DNA from: Perkinsus olseni
Taxonomy: Eukaryota; Perkinsozoa; Perkinsida; Perkinsidae
Length of the DNA: 64,000 nt
Assembly: GCA_013115135.1 (NCBI GenBank)
Contig: JABANP010000030.1
Coordinates: 62,001 to 126,000 of the forward strand
Direction: 5' to 3'
Under the pieces are notes generated by a model. The model was not told the origin of the DNA and searched no databases. It worked only from the letters and a program-made list of their open reading frames with translations. Every line of letters starts with the position of its first letter. The first letter of the stretch is position 1. Positions 55,318 to 64,000 of the stretch are shown here, piece after piece. The position numbers and the translations under genes are program-made.

Positions 55318-55682
55318 CGGCTCCGAGAATTTCGCGCTCTCATGCCCTGGTGACTTCGCTGCGCTTTTCTACATGATGGCCTGCCATACTCTGGGTCCTC
55401 TCACTTGAGGGGCGAATGACGGGTGTCTCTTGTCTCAGAGTTAGTCCAAGTCCGAGTTCCTCGGCATCTACAGCTAGCTCGACTACCGGCTCTGATATCA
55501 ATGCTGGTGGTAGTGGTCGCGGCGTAGGCGACTACCGCCCTGTGTAGACGGGCCACACCGCGAGGAGACCGACTCTCGCCAGCAAGGCAGTCCAGTGGAC
55601 GGGAGAACAGCAGCCGCAGTCGTGGACGGAGATGGCGGTCGCGGCAGGCGTCATGTAGCGCGGGGAAGTTTAGAGGGACTTC

Positions 55683-56791
55683 ATCGACTAAGTCGATAGG
55701 ACGTGATTATGAAAGTCGATTCGACTTTCATCATCACGTCCTCATCGTTCGTTCCGCTCTCGTGCTTGCATTTCTTCGTGACGTCACTGCCGTCACTAGG
55801 ATACGTTAGAGTCTAACGGTTAGACTATCACTGACTGACTAAAAAGTTCTACTTAAATGATCATTGAGCATCGCTCAAAGGTTCACAGTATCCAACTTGA
55901 CTAGAACTAGTAGTTACTGTAACTGGAGCGCGCGACAGGGAACAACCCTCGAGAACAAATTTGTGAATGCAGGAGATTGAGTAAACACTTGGAATTCTAT
56001 GATCGTTACTACTTTTCAGTCGGTCAGTAAGTACTTTCATACATAAAGGGGCGCGCGCCTATACGCGCGAATAAGGGGAAATTTGTGACATTGACATTAA
56101 CAACCTGTTATTAACAGCCTTCCGATCGCGCCTACATATACCACCACGATCCTCCTTCTTTTAAAGAAGGAAGATCGTTAGACTAACTGTTGAATTAACC
56201 AACTTCAACCATTCAGAGGTTTCCTTCAACTCTGCCTCTATCCACTCTGCGGCAGAGTGACGGTAGAGTGACGTGCAGCTTCTGACACCTTTCAATCAAA
56301 ATTCTCCCATCAGATGGGGCCCATCTAGATTCGCAGAATCAGCTTCATTATTCTCCCATCTCAGCACGTGATAAACCAATGTATTACAACACTTCTGTAA
56401 TCTCTCCGTAGCATTCTTAGCACTTAACCACGACACAAAATTATAGAGCGAGACACTCAGTGCACAACTCTTAGATACTCTTCTCTCCGTAGGAGAGTGC
56501 TACAAGTATATGAGACCTCCAATCCTTTTTCAAATCATTGAAGACACTCGTCGCTCGCCCTATCGTCTTACCGTCGGTAAGACGGAATCGTAAGTCGGTA
56601 AGTTACCGACTTCTCTAGTAGCCTTCATCTTTGAAGTAAGTGCGCAGTGTATCAAGATATACGGTAGGCTAACCTCTCTATAAACCGGATAGATACTCTC
56701 TCGATCGTCGAGACTCGTTCTTCTTTTCATCTATCTCCCCTCGATACATTTCAACCTTTCTGCTCTTCCTCGGTGCCCTCTTCGAAAGAGG
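55683..56791. repeat. Hairpin-dense tract: at least 17 perfect or near-perfect hairpins with three-base loops
   Basis: Read directly (stem, loop): 55683-55697 ATCGAC, TAA; 55698-55742, 21-bp stem with one mismatch, ATT; 55804-55818 CGTTAG, AGT; 55811-55825 GTCTAA, CGG; 55864-55878 TTGAGC, ATC; about 55912-55924 AGTTA, CTG; 56105-56117 CTGTT, ATT; 56147-56177, 14-bp stem with one mismatch, TTA; 56177-56187 GTTA, GAC; 56243-56259 CACTCTG, CGG; 56312-56326 AGATGG, GGC; 56328-56340 GATTC, GCA; 56483-56497 CTCTCC, GTA; 56564-56584 CGTCTTACC, GTC; 56592-56612 AAGTCGGTA, AGT; 56699-56713 TCTCGA, TCG; 56777-56791 CCTCTT, CGA. Stem sequences are unrelated to each other, but the loop length is constant. 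The tract has no open reading frame of note and sits inside the MULE. Function unknown. Confidence 0.85.
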
Positions 56792-56989
56792 CTCTTGCGC
56801 TCAATAATCATCTCACTATGACGATTTATCCCCTCGCTTGTATCCACAAGGCTTTCTCAGAATGGAAATCACCCCAGCAAATTCCGCAAGTCCATCGGAT
56901 AGAGCCATCCATCTATCGCTGGAACTCATCTATCAAAACCTGATCGCAGCATCCTCAATTTATCACCATATTCATCCAAAATCAGAGTG

Positions 56990-57790
56990 ATTGAACGGGC
57001 ACATGGAAATTTCCGGGCACGGAAATTTTCCGAAAAATTTCCATCTGTTTTTTGGGGTCGAAAAATAGTGGAAAAATGCTCTTTTTAGGTATATTTCGGT
57101 TATATTGGCGAACTGGACGGATTTCGGTTTCTACCAACGTTAAGTGATTCGGTTCGTTCACGATTAAGAAAGATCAATTCAATATTCGACTGTTCGAAGA
57201 ACCGGGGAGAGTCGGTTTGCAACGCGAACCATGGTTGCGCTGTTGCAACTCCTTGCCAAAACTTGAAAACTTGCAATGCTTTCATTGCTAGTAGCACGCA
57301 TGAACATATGAAGAATAGTAGGAAGAAGACTCATCGTTAGCTCAATATGATTCAGAGATTTTTGAAACTCTTACTGTGAGGATCTACTGGGTCTTACGAC
57401 TATGTACGATGGCTTGCGTCTATAAGGGTCACATCAAACACTCATTGCTCAACAGCGCGGCGAGTCATGTGCGCGCCCGCATAATCGATTGCTCTTCTGC
57501 GCAATGCGCAACATTGCCCGTCTATTCACAGCTTTGTTTTCATGGCTCCCCTAGACGCTAGAAGCTACTTCCGCAGAGTGCAGGTACCCAGCGATGACCC
57601 TGCGACGTGACTTCATGTCGCCCCAGATGGTACGGGTTGAATCAGCCTGGCCGATGAGGGAAGAGCACTCGCCCGAACGGGCGAGCGAATTTTGTTAGTT
57701 GGAGGTATTTTTCGGGAAAATTCCCAAGTATTTTTCGGTAATTTTCCATTTCGGGAATTTAGTCAAATGCCCGGGCATATCGAACACTCT
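56990..57790. repeat. Possible nested element with GGAAATTTTCC-type ends
   Basis: Near 56,995-57,050 the sequence is built from words such as gggcacatggaaatttcc, ggaaattttccg and aaaaatttcc. Near 57,700-57,780 the inverted kind occurs: tttttcgggaaaattccc, cggtaattttcc and gcccgggcat. The two ends could be imperfect inverted repeats of an 800-bp insertion within the MULE. The match is low-complexity, so confidence is limited. No coding frame stands out between them. Confidence 0.35.
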
Positions 57791-58194
57791 GTCCAAAAAT
57801 ACATCCAGCCCTGTTAACTAGACTTTCCTCCTTTATTCCGTTCTGGACGATGACCTTATACGCGAAAGCCTGCACCGCTGCGACAGCCTTTTTTGTATTC
57901 ACCTCCAATCCAGCATAATAACTGTAGCTTGTAACTCATACGCTGAGCTTCACTTTGCCTTCCAGTTCTTCATCGCTTCGCTAATTTTTTGGGTTTATAA
58001 ATGTATTGGAGAACGGGAGCGTTTGTCGATCGCGATAACGATTCGCTGAGCGGATTAGCTGGAGTGCTACAGTGGATGGTGGATTGTGTTGTGCAGATCT
58101 GTAATTGCGCGGAGTCCGCCCGGGGGATCAGCATGCTTCGTTCGAATCTAATTGACTCGATTTAGTTATATTTTCCCACCTCTGCGTCACAAAT

Positions 58195-59608
58195 ATGAAT
58201 ACCACCCCGCCTCCTCATGCCTCTGGGACACCTCAGCTGCATGAAGATGCGGACCAGCCTGGCATGGTGGCCCCCGTGTCTACTGCTGACGAAACCGCGA
58301 GCCCGCGGCTGGAAATAGTTCGTGGAGAGCGTCAGGGGACAACTCTTTACGCTTTTGAAGGGTACCTCTACCATCGGAATGCTGCGGGGAATAGCGATCG
58401 CGCACCTGCTCGAGAAAGGGGCTCCCTCGTGAGGCTCGGTACCTCGAGAATGACGCGATATTGCGCAGGGTTTGCCGCTTCAAGGTAGATTCAGAAAGCC
58501 TTGGGAGCTGGTTCGATAAAGTGAGGGCGTCCATCAGGAGGATAGTTAAAGATATGCCTCGCGAAGTCGACGAGTCGGAGTCTCTCGAGTTTCCTACGAT
58601 TGAACCTGCCGCTGACGCGAAGCGCAAGGCTGACTTCGAGACCGACGGCGGGGAGTGAACCAGCGGAAGCGCGTTGCAGCTGTAACTTCCTGCGACGCGG
58701 GTGATTCTCCGCCGGATTCGGAGCCATCGAACGACGACGCCGGAATTCTCGTAGCGCCTGACGTATATACCTTGGACGATGGTTTGCTACACATGTTCAA
58801 TGAGGCGGCATCTGCTTTTGCGGGGAGCCCTCCAGCTGAAGCTTCTCTCGTGGAGGCTCCTACAATGCCAAATCAAACTAAGACAGGATCTCAGGATATC
58901 ACAGCGGAAGCAGCTTCGCAGAAGTCAGGGTCAGATGGAACTGGGCATAAGAGCGACAAAGGACGCAATTTGTTCCCTACGTGGCGTGTTCTCCCAGGGA
59001 GGGAGTGGGTACTACTTTGCTGTTGACGACTGAGGATCGAGATAATCTACTTGGTGAGGGCTCGAGCATTTCCGACCAGGTGATAGAGGCTTGGATGACT
59101 CGTATTGAACGCAAGTTCAAACGAAAGGTCAATCAAGCTCAGGCAGTGTGGCTATCGCCTGTCGGGTTTTCACCTGTGCCTGACAACGATCTGGTTGTGT
59201 TGCAGCCCATATCTGATGGTGGTTGTCACTTTACCTGCACTGCGAGGATTAATGGTGACATATTTTATTTCGATAGTTCATACGGGGGAGCAGAGCAGGA
59301 TATCAGATTACATGAAAAAAAGGCTGAGGGAGCTCTACGGAACCGGTGCAAAGGTGATTTGCCCCTCCGTTCAACAGCAAACCGTCGGCAGTAATCTTTG
59401 TGGGGCGTTCGTGCTGGCACGCCTGACGGCCTATGCTGCGTCGCCTCATCAACAACCAGATAAGTTCCTATTTCGGGAATCTGAGATGAGGCAGCACATC
59501 TTCGACTGCTTGGAAGATGAAAGTAGGCGATCTCTCGTCTTCCCGAGACTGCGTGGCAAAATTCCGACTGATGTTCTCTTGTCGAAGCGATTTTCTTGTA
59601 CATTGTAA
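58195..59608 (+). pseudogene. Transposon-borne ULP1/C48 cysteine protease, frameshifted, with possible FLYWCH-like N-terminus
   Basis: The start MNTTPPPHASGTPQLHED leads to RQGTTLYAFEGYLYHRNAAG, which resembles the first strands of a FLYWCH zinc finger, but the expected WxC and HxH are degraded. Later pieces change frame: YLENDAILRRVCRFKVDSES (about 58,440), a low-complexity Ser/Ala/Glu linker (58.65-58.97 kb), and DQVIEAWMTRIERKFKRKVN (about 59.07 kb). The protease core follows: NDLVVLQPISDGGCHFTCTA with catalytic His (usually His-Trp), DIFYFDSSYG with catalytic Asp, then QQQTVGSNLCGAFVLARLTA with oxyanion Gln and catalytic Cys. Between Asp and Cys the frame shifts at a run of seven A (59314-59320); six A would restore it. 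Several shifts suggest decay, although unrecognised introns or sequencing error could explain some. Confidence 0.65.
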
Positions 59609-59944
59609 TTCTTTGTGTGCGCAACTTCGGCTTACGCATGAGAGCGCGTATAGCCTCTGTCATGTCTTTCGTAGGAACTGCAATAGAGGCAGTATACGTC
59701 TCTTGCAGCGCCAATGATCTCACGCTACGTAAACTTCCAAGTTTCAGTCTGGTTTTGAGTTTCGCTATTGCGTTGTGTTGGTCAATGCATTCAGTGGCAG
59801 GCAGCGGTTACGCGAATCCTTCATTCGTCTAACATGCATTACTTCAGGAAGTGTACGGCGCTTAATATTGCTATTGTTACTCTTGTTACTGCGTTAATAG
59901 AGCGAACGAAAGCGTTGTGTTTAGCGACTGGGCTTCCACCCCGA

Positions 59945-59967
59945 AAGCCCTGGAAGTTCCAGGGCTT
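59945..59967. repeat. Perfect 10-bp hairpin with AGT loop
   Basis: AAGCCCTGGA and its exact complement flank AGT, close to the right end of the MULE. Confidence 0.85.
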
Positions 59968-59989
59968 GCGCGCCATTTCTCGTCGTACA

Positions 59990-60105
59990 GTATTGGAGCA
60001 GGCCACAAGTCTGCTTTTCACGTCGTACAGTATTGGGGGGCGAATTTAGGGCGAGCGAGATCAGCCTGTCGTACAGTATTGGGGTCGTACAAAATTGGGG
60101 GATTC
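59990..60105 (-). repeat. Right terminal inverted repeat of the MULE
   Basis: Read on the minus strand it repeats the left end. CCAATTTTGTACGAC is followed by CCAATACTGTACGAC, the segment AGGCTGATCTCGCTCGCCCT with its continuation, and two more copies of the 15-base word (about 60024-60038 and 59982-59996). Confidence 0.85.
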
Positions 60106-60114
60106 CCGCGTTGG
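60106..60114. repeat. Right target-site duplication of the MULE
   Basis: CCGCGTTGG, matching 54549-54557. Confidence 0.75.
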
Positions 60115-60233
60115 ACAAACCGTGCGGAGTTTTTCGATAGCGAGTGCAGCGGTTGAGCAGTTTTCGAAGATACCAAGGAAATCGGCAGCAGGACAGAGTG
60201 TTCGGGACCGAGTGTTCCGTTACAGAACTTCAC
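60115..60233 (-). pseudogene. 5' part of a reading frame split by the MULE (3' part at 54362-54548)
   Basis: On the minus strand this reads GPEHSVLLPISLVSSKTAQP and SKNSARFVQRG up to the duplication. On the other side of the element, 54548-54362 continues in the same frame as GHAINDKIFPEISENIRTLG then SVRANRNYGRDEENRAQPKV. Removing the element and one 9-bp copy leaves an open frame of roughly 100 codons. The N-terminal part is Ser/Leu/Lys-rich, like an organellar presequence. The protein is not recognised and the start codon is not found. Confidence 0.45.
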
Positions 60234-60299
60234 GTATCATCGACGGTACTGTCGGCCTCTGTATGAAAGACGTAATCGAATTCAAGTAGTATCTTTCTT

Positions 60300-61030
60300 G
60301 GGCTAACCTCGGATCTGCGCTCGCGCGGAGCTTATAAGTGTAACGCAAACTTCCAAATCATAGGAACTTCCAACCGTATAAGAAAGTCAGTGATGTTTGT
60401 CGAACCTTGATCAGTATCTCGAGTGCTGCCGAGTCGTTTGTCATATTGAAGAATGCCATCTCAGCGACGACTGGGCTCGTATGCGTTTGTACTGAAAAGT
60501 AGGGCTCTCCCAAGAACCGTGGGGTACCTACGGGATCCACCTCTCTGATGTATGGGTTTGAATTGAACTGTTAGCTGTATTGAGAGGCATTGGGGACCTG
60601 CTTACGACATCCAACTTGCGTAACGGCACCTTTCCGGTCTTTTGCATGGATCTTTCAATCCTCGGATTCGTCTCAATTCCGTAGCAAAAGCCTTGAGTTT
60701 TATCCCGACCTCCGCGTAAAATTCTTCACAGGGGTTGCTCTTCCAATGTCCGTCACTTGAGCGGGATGCTGTCGATGGGAAAGTGTTATTCTAAGGTATT
60801 GGACGGGTCATAGGTGGCGCTAAATTTCATCGTATTGAACCGCTCGTCAGACCCGGGTTAACTAACGCGTATCAAAAATCGGGGTCGAACTCTTGGGTGT
60901 GCAGGTCTGTCGTTTTAGGCTTTGATATGAGCAGTCTCTCCCGGCGTCTTCGAGTATTTGCTCGACCATAATATTTGAGCTCCTTCGTCGCCATGTCTCT
61001 CGCGCTGAGGCCTTAATGACGGGGTTGGCA
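60300..61030. other. No gene recognised
   Basis: Short frames without splice or homology support on either strand. No repeats noted. Confidence 0.35.
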
Positions 61031-61038
61031 CATTATCG

Positions 61039-61637
61039 TTGATTTCGGAACTGAATTGCGCTTCTCTGAATCTGGTCCTGAGGGACGCATGTGTGCTGGT
61101 TTTTTCAATTTTGACGCGCTTCGGTCGTCGACAGATACGACCTCCTGAGCCGCCAGACGCACAGGGTTCAGCCTTGGCGGGAATATTTTCGCGGAACTCC
61201 GAGAAGACTTCCTGGGCGAGCCAACTGAAACGCATTATAAATGCTCAAGCGACGTCATCCAGAGAGAGAAAAGTCGTCAAGCTGAACTTGAATGATGAGC
61301 CTGCAGCGATTGACGAGCCGGTGAGTGTTCGCCTTTGGCTCGTCGTCATCTACTTTTTCAGGAGCCTCCAAAATCGCCAGCTGAAGTACAATTTCATCCG
61401 GTAGTGGAAGCAACGTTATTCACCCCGTCGCCGTTGCTGCCTTCAAGAAAGCGGCTGCTGGTGCCTGAGGGTAGTCGCTGGGTGAAAAAATCCGGACGGG
61501 GTGATGTCGGGAAAATCAAGTTTTGTCGGCGGTATCAATGCTATTGGGGGGTCTTCTCTGGGCTGATAAGAACTTTTGCGAGGAACGTTTGTGAAAAATC
61601 GGAGGAGAAAACAAGTTCCATTGAAATCCCTCGGTGA
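61039..61637 (+). CDS. Unrecognised two-exon gene (3' part)
   Basis: Exon with RRQIRPPEPPDAQGSALAGI, SWASQLKRIINAQATSSRER and VVKLNLNDEPAAIDEP. A 41-base intron (gtgagt...tttttcag, 61321-61361) joins EPPKSPAEVQFHPVVEATLF, continuing LPSRKRLLVPEGSRWVKKSG and ending TSSIEIPR at 61637. The splice keeps the frame and both exons are Pro/Arg-rich. The 5' end before about 61,100 is unclear. No family recognised. Confidence 0.45.
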
Positions 61638-61907
61638 TCGAAAATATGGGAAAGTGCCATAGATTGTGTTGTTCCGTCAGGTAGAGCTTACACGATGCCT
61701 AACAGCTCTATGGGGGTCCTCGACCTCAGTCCGAGCCCCTCTTCATCCGGCCGTTCCCCTCGACCGGCCTTCTGAGGCACTGTTACCATGCTCATTGGCT
61801 GTCCTTGCTGTATACCTGTTGGGTTGGGAATCGTTGGTGGAAGGTTAATTCGCTTGGCGGAGCGAAGTTTTTCCTTTTTTATTCTTAGTTGGAGTCTTAT
61901 CTCAGCT

Positions 61908-63899
61908 ATGCGTGGCTCTTCGCAGTCTCCGTTGCCGGCTGAGACCCGTGTCGGGGGGCTGTATGCGTTGGGTAGTGCTGCTGAGTCGTGTGTGAAATTG
62001 GATTCTTTCCATGTATTATCAGGCCGAAAACTGGGCAGTGGATCCTTTGGAGAGATCTTTCTCGCAGTGAATGTTCAAACAGGAGAAGAGGTATCTTGTG
62101 TCATTGTTATCTCCTCGCTCAACCTACTGGATCCCAGGTCGCTGCAAAGTTGGAAAGTGCCAAGTCCAAGCATCCTCAGCTCTTATACGAAGCGAAACTC
62201 CTGAAGCATTTGCAGGGCGGTCCGGGGATTGCCAATGTACTATGATACGACTTAAATAGATGGATGAGTGCATGAAACGCCTGAACTGTCTTCGTGAACT
62301 TCACATGGCCCGGCACTCTCGGGTATAGGGCTATAGTGACGAACGTATCTTCTAAGACTGGCTTGCACAAATGCATGAAACGTCTTCCTTGGGTTCACAA
62401 TTTGGTCGTTGTAAGACGCTCCCCCGGAATAAGTTCTATTGTACTGGTTGGGGTTAGTGTTTTTTCGAAACAACTCTTTGGTAGGTACATTACTGTGACG
62501 TCGAGGGAGAGTACAACGTGTTGATAATGGATGTCCTCGGGCCCAGCCTCGAGGATTTATTCAACACTTGTAACCGAAAGTTTAGTCTGAAAACTGTTCT
62601 AATGCTGGCTGATCAAATGTTGCACAGAATTGAGTAATAATATCTCTGGGCGCGCGCGATTGATGACGGAGGGATGACGGCTTATCAGATACCTACATTC
62701 GAAGAACTTCATTCATCGTGACATTAAGCCGGACAACTTTTTGATAGGGCGGGGCAAGAAGGCAGGGACCGTCTACTTGATTGATTTTGGATTAGCTAAG
62801 AAGTAAGGGAAATTCTTTGCGAAGAATGAAAGAATTGTGGAGGAATTCGCTTCCGTTCCAAGTCGGTGAACCTCTTTTGGACTTACGAACGGCCTTTTTG
62901 CGCTAGAAAGTTTTCTCTGGTCGGCTCCGACCCATTTTTTTGAACGTGAAAATAGTGGTGAGAACTGCTCAGCGAGTTCCGCAGGCTCTAGTTGCTAAAT
63001 AAAATCTCACGTGAACTTTTGTGGATGAGAGGTTTGCCTTGATCTTTCGACTTCCGCGAGGCGCTTGGACCGATTTCTAATGAAACGGGTTGATGATCCT
63101 CCTTTCAGGTATCGTGATCCAAAAACCCATCAGCATATCCCGTACAAAGAGAATAAGAATCTTACGGGAACGGCGAGGTACGCTAGTATAAATGCTCATC
63201 TGGGTATCGAGCAGTCGAGAAGGGATGACTTGGAGGCAATAGGATATGTAATAACGTCTATGGAAGGAATCGAACCTGCGCGAAAGAAGGTTATGGAGAT
63301 TAGGTCCTTATGTACTTCAATCGTGGCTCACTGCCGTGGCAAGGTATAAAGGCTAATACCAAACAGGAAAAGTATCATAAGATCATGGAAAAGAAGATGT
63401 CAACGCCGGTGGAGGTGATGGGGAGTTGCAGGTGCATAGAATCTTCGAAACTCCCTGAACGAGGAACGCGAACGGCCAGGCAAAACCATCTCATGGGTGT
63501 TCTGGTCAATGAAGCTTGTGCATCATGAATCATTAGTGCTCCTATTGCCAAATATTCTCCTTCCAATTTTTTTAAGTCCATCTTTGCGTGCTCTCTGACT
63601 GTGTGCGAGGAATCTCGGCTGTTGTTCGTGACGGAATCGGGGAAACTACTGATCGTCATTCCATGATTTGGACGACTCCACCCTCTTCAGGTCCTGACGA
63701 AAGGATATCCTTCAGAGTTCGCGACATACTTGAATTATTGCAGAGCATTGCGGTTTGAAGATAGGCCGGATTATGCATACCTGAGAAGGTTGTTCAAGGA
63801 TTTGTTCATGCGGGAAGGTATTATTATCGGCGACTCAAAGTGGACTCGCCTGTTAGATCGGTTTTTCCTCTCGAAGAAATCGGTAAGGAAGTATTCTTG
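61908..63899 (+). CDS. Casein kinase 1 family serine/threonine kinase, probably running past the window end
   Basis: Exons: 61908-61971 ([20 protein letters not shown]), 62023-62090 ([20 protein letters not shown]; Gly-rich loop), 62138-62236 ([20 protein letters not shown]; catalytic Lys), 62485-62633 ([20 protein letters not shown]), 62689-62802 ([20 protein letters not shown] with HRD loop, then IDFGLAKK), 63109-63247 ([20 protein letters not shown], the CK1-specific SIN signature), 63304-63414 ([20 protein letters not shown]) and 63691 onward ([20 protein letters not shown]). All joins are in frame. The ATG lies two bases after ttatctcag, a likely trans-splice acceptor. After ...DRFFLSKKS there is either a donor (gtaagg, 63882) leading out of the window or a stop at 63899. 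All catalytic motifs are intact. Confidence 0.92.
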
Positions 63900-64000
63900 A
63901 ATGAATTGTACTTACTCAGAAAAGTTTGTGCCATCCCACTCGAACCCCCGTCTTACTTGGTCTTAATGAGCCCGTCTTATCTCTCTCTCCGACTTCAATT

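Larger units (their letters stand above)
54558..60105. mobile_element. Mutator-like (MULE) element with ULP1 cargo, 5,548 bp
   Basis: The ends are long terminal inverted repeats and the element is flanked by an exact 9-bp duplication, CCGCGTTGG. The first about 90 bases (54558-54648) reappear inverted at 60015-60105, with a perfect core of about 70 bases. The 15-base word CCAATACTGTACGAC is repeated in both ends (three exact plus one variant per end), a possible transposase-binding array. No transposase could be read, so the element is probably non-autonomous or decayed. It carries a degenerate ULP1/C48 protease gene at 58.2-59.6 kb; plant MULEs of the Kaonashi type are known to carry ULP1-like genes. 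The interior also holds a hairpin-dense tract (55.68-56.8 kb). Confidence 0.75.

Noticed and set aside
54700..58190. A transposase inside the MULE
   Set aside because: I looked for a long frame or DDE-like stretch on both strands. Only short frames of 60-110 codons without recognisable motifs are present.
1..64000. CRISPR arrays, bacterial operons or a prokaryotic defence system
   Set aside because: The splice-rich genes and eukaryotic proteins make this nuclear eukaryotic DNA. The tRNA array and hairpin tract are not CRISPR: the repeat unit is a tRNA, and the hairpin stems are not shared.

Overview
The window is nuclear DNA of a eukaryote, most probably a perkinsozoan alveolate (Perkinsus or a close relative). 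Almost every recognisable gene is cut into many small exons by short GT-AG introns, often 40-70 bases. Conserved eukaryotic proteins can be read only after joining exons. Several genes have a pyrimidine-AG acceptor a few bases before the start codon, as expected for spliced-leader trans-splicing. Two AP2-like genes and several families I do not recognise fit a perkinsid. The genus is an inference.

Layout: 0.6-2.4 kb, unrecognised multi-exon gene (+). 2.8-3.9 kb, two-exon gene (+). 5.0-6.7 kb, unrecognised multi-exon gene (-). 7.1-9.3 kb, a pair of related AP2-like genes (-). 10.15-16.05 kb, the PP4 regulatory subunit 3 (SMEK) orthologue (+). 17.4-19.5 kb, a ten-unit tandem array of tRNA-Lys(UUU) with an exact 144-base period, interrupted by about 730 bases carrying a gene fragment. 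19.6-22.4 kb, smaller genes. 22.4-30.2 kb, exportin-1 (XPO1/CRM1) in about 36 exons. 30.8-40.6 kb, three paralogues of an unknown family (-), with a serine carboxypeptidase-like gene (34.7-37.1 kb, +) and smaller genes among them. 40.9-42.0 kb, large single-exon gene (+). 43.0-45.2 kb, a gene with three diverged repeat modules (-). 45.9-46.6 kb, ribosomal protein eL19 (+). 47.2-49.1 kb, two low-complexity charged genes (-). 50.1-52.0 kb, a delta-9 acyl-CoA desaturase (-). 52.1-53.4 kb, a PPPDE/DeSI-type peptidase (-).

54.0-60.1 kb is dominated by mobile DNA. A small inverted-repeat element lies next to a 5.55-kb Mutator-like (MULE) element. The large element has long terminal inverted repeats, an exact 9-bp target duplication, and a decayed ULP1/C48 protease gene with a possible FLYWCH-like N-terminus. 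Its interior holds a dense run of perfect hairpins that nearly all have exactly three-base loops. The same hairpin type recurs elsewhere in the window, and this is the most unusual signal I found. The element appears to have split a minus-strand reading frame.

61-64 kb holds an unrecognised gene and a casein kinase 1 gene (+) that probably runs off the window.

There is no operon logic. The genes mix housekeeping functions (nuclear export, phosphatase targeting, translation, lipid desaturation, protein kinase) with unrecognised families. Exon coordinates come from reading splice sites by eye against remembered orthologues. Those of XPO1, eL19, CK1 and the first SMEK exons are good; the others are approximate.
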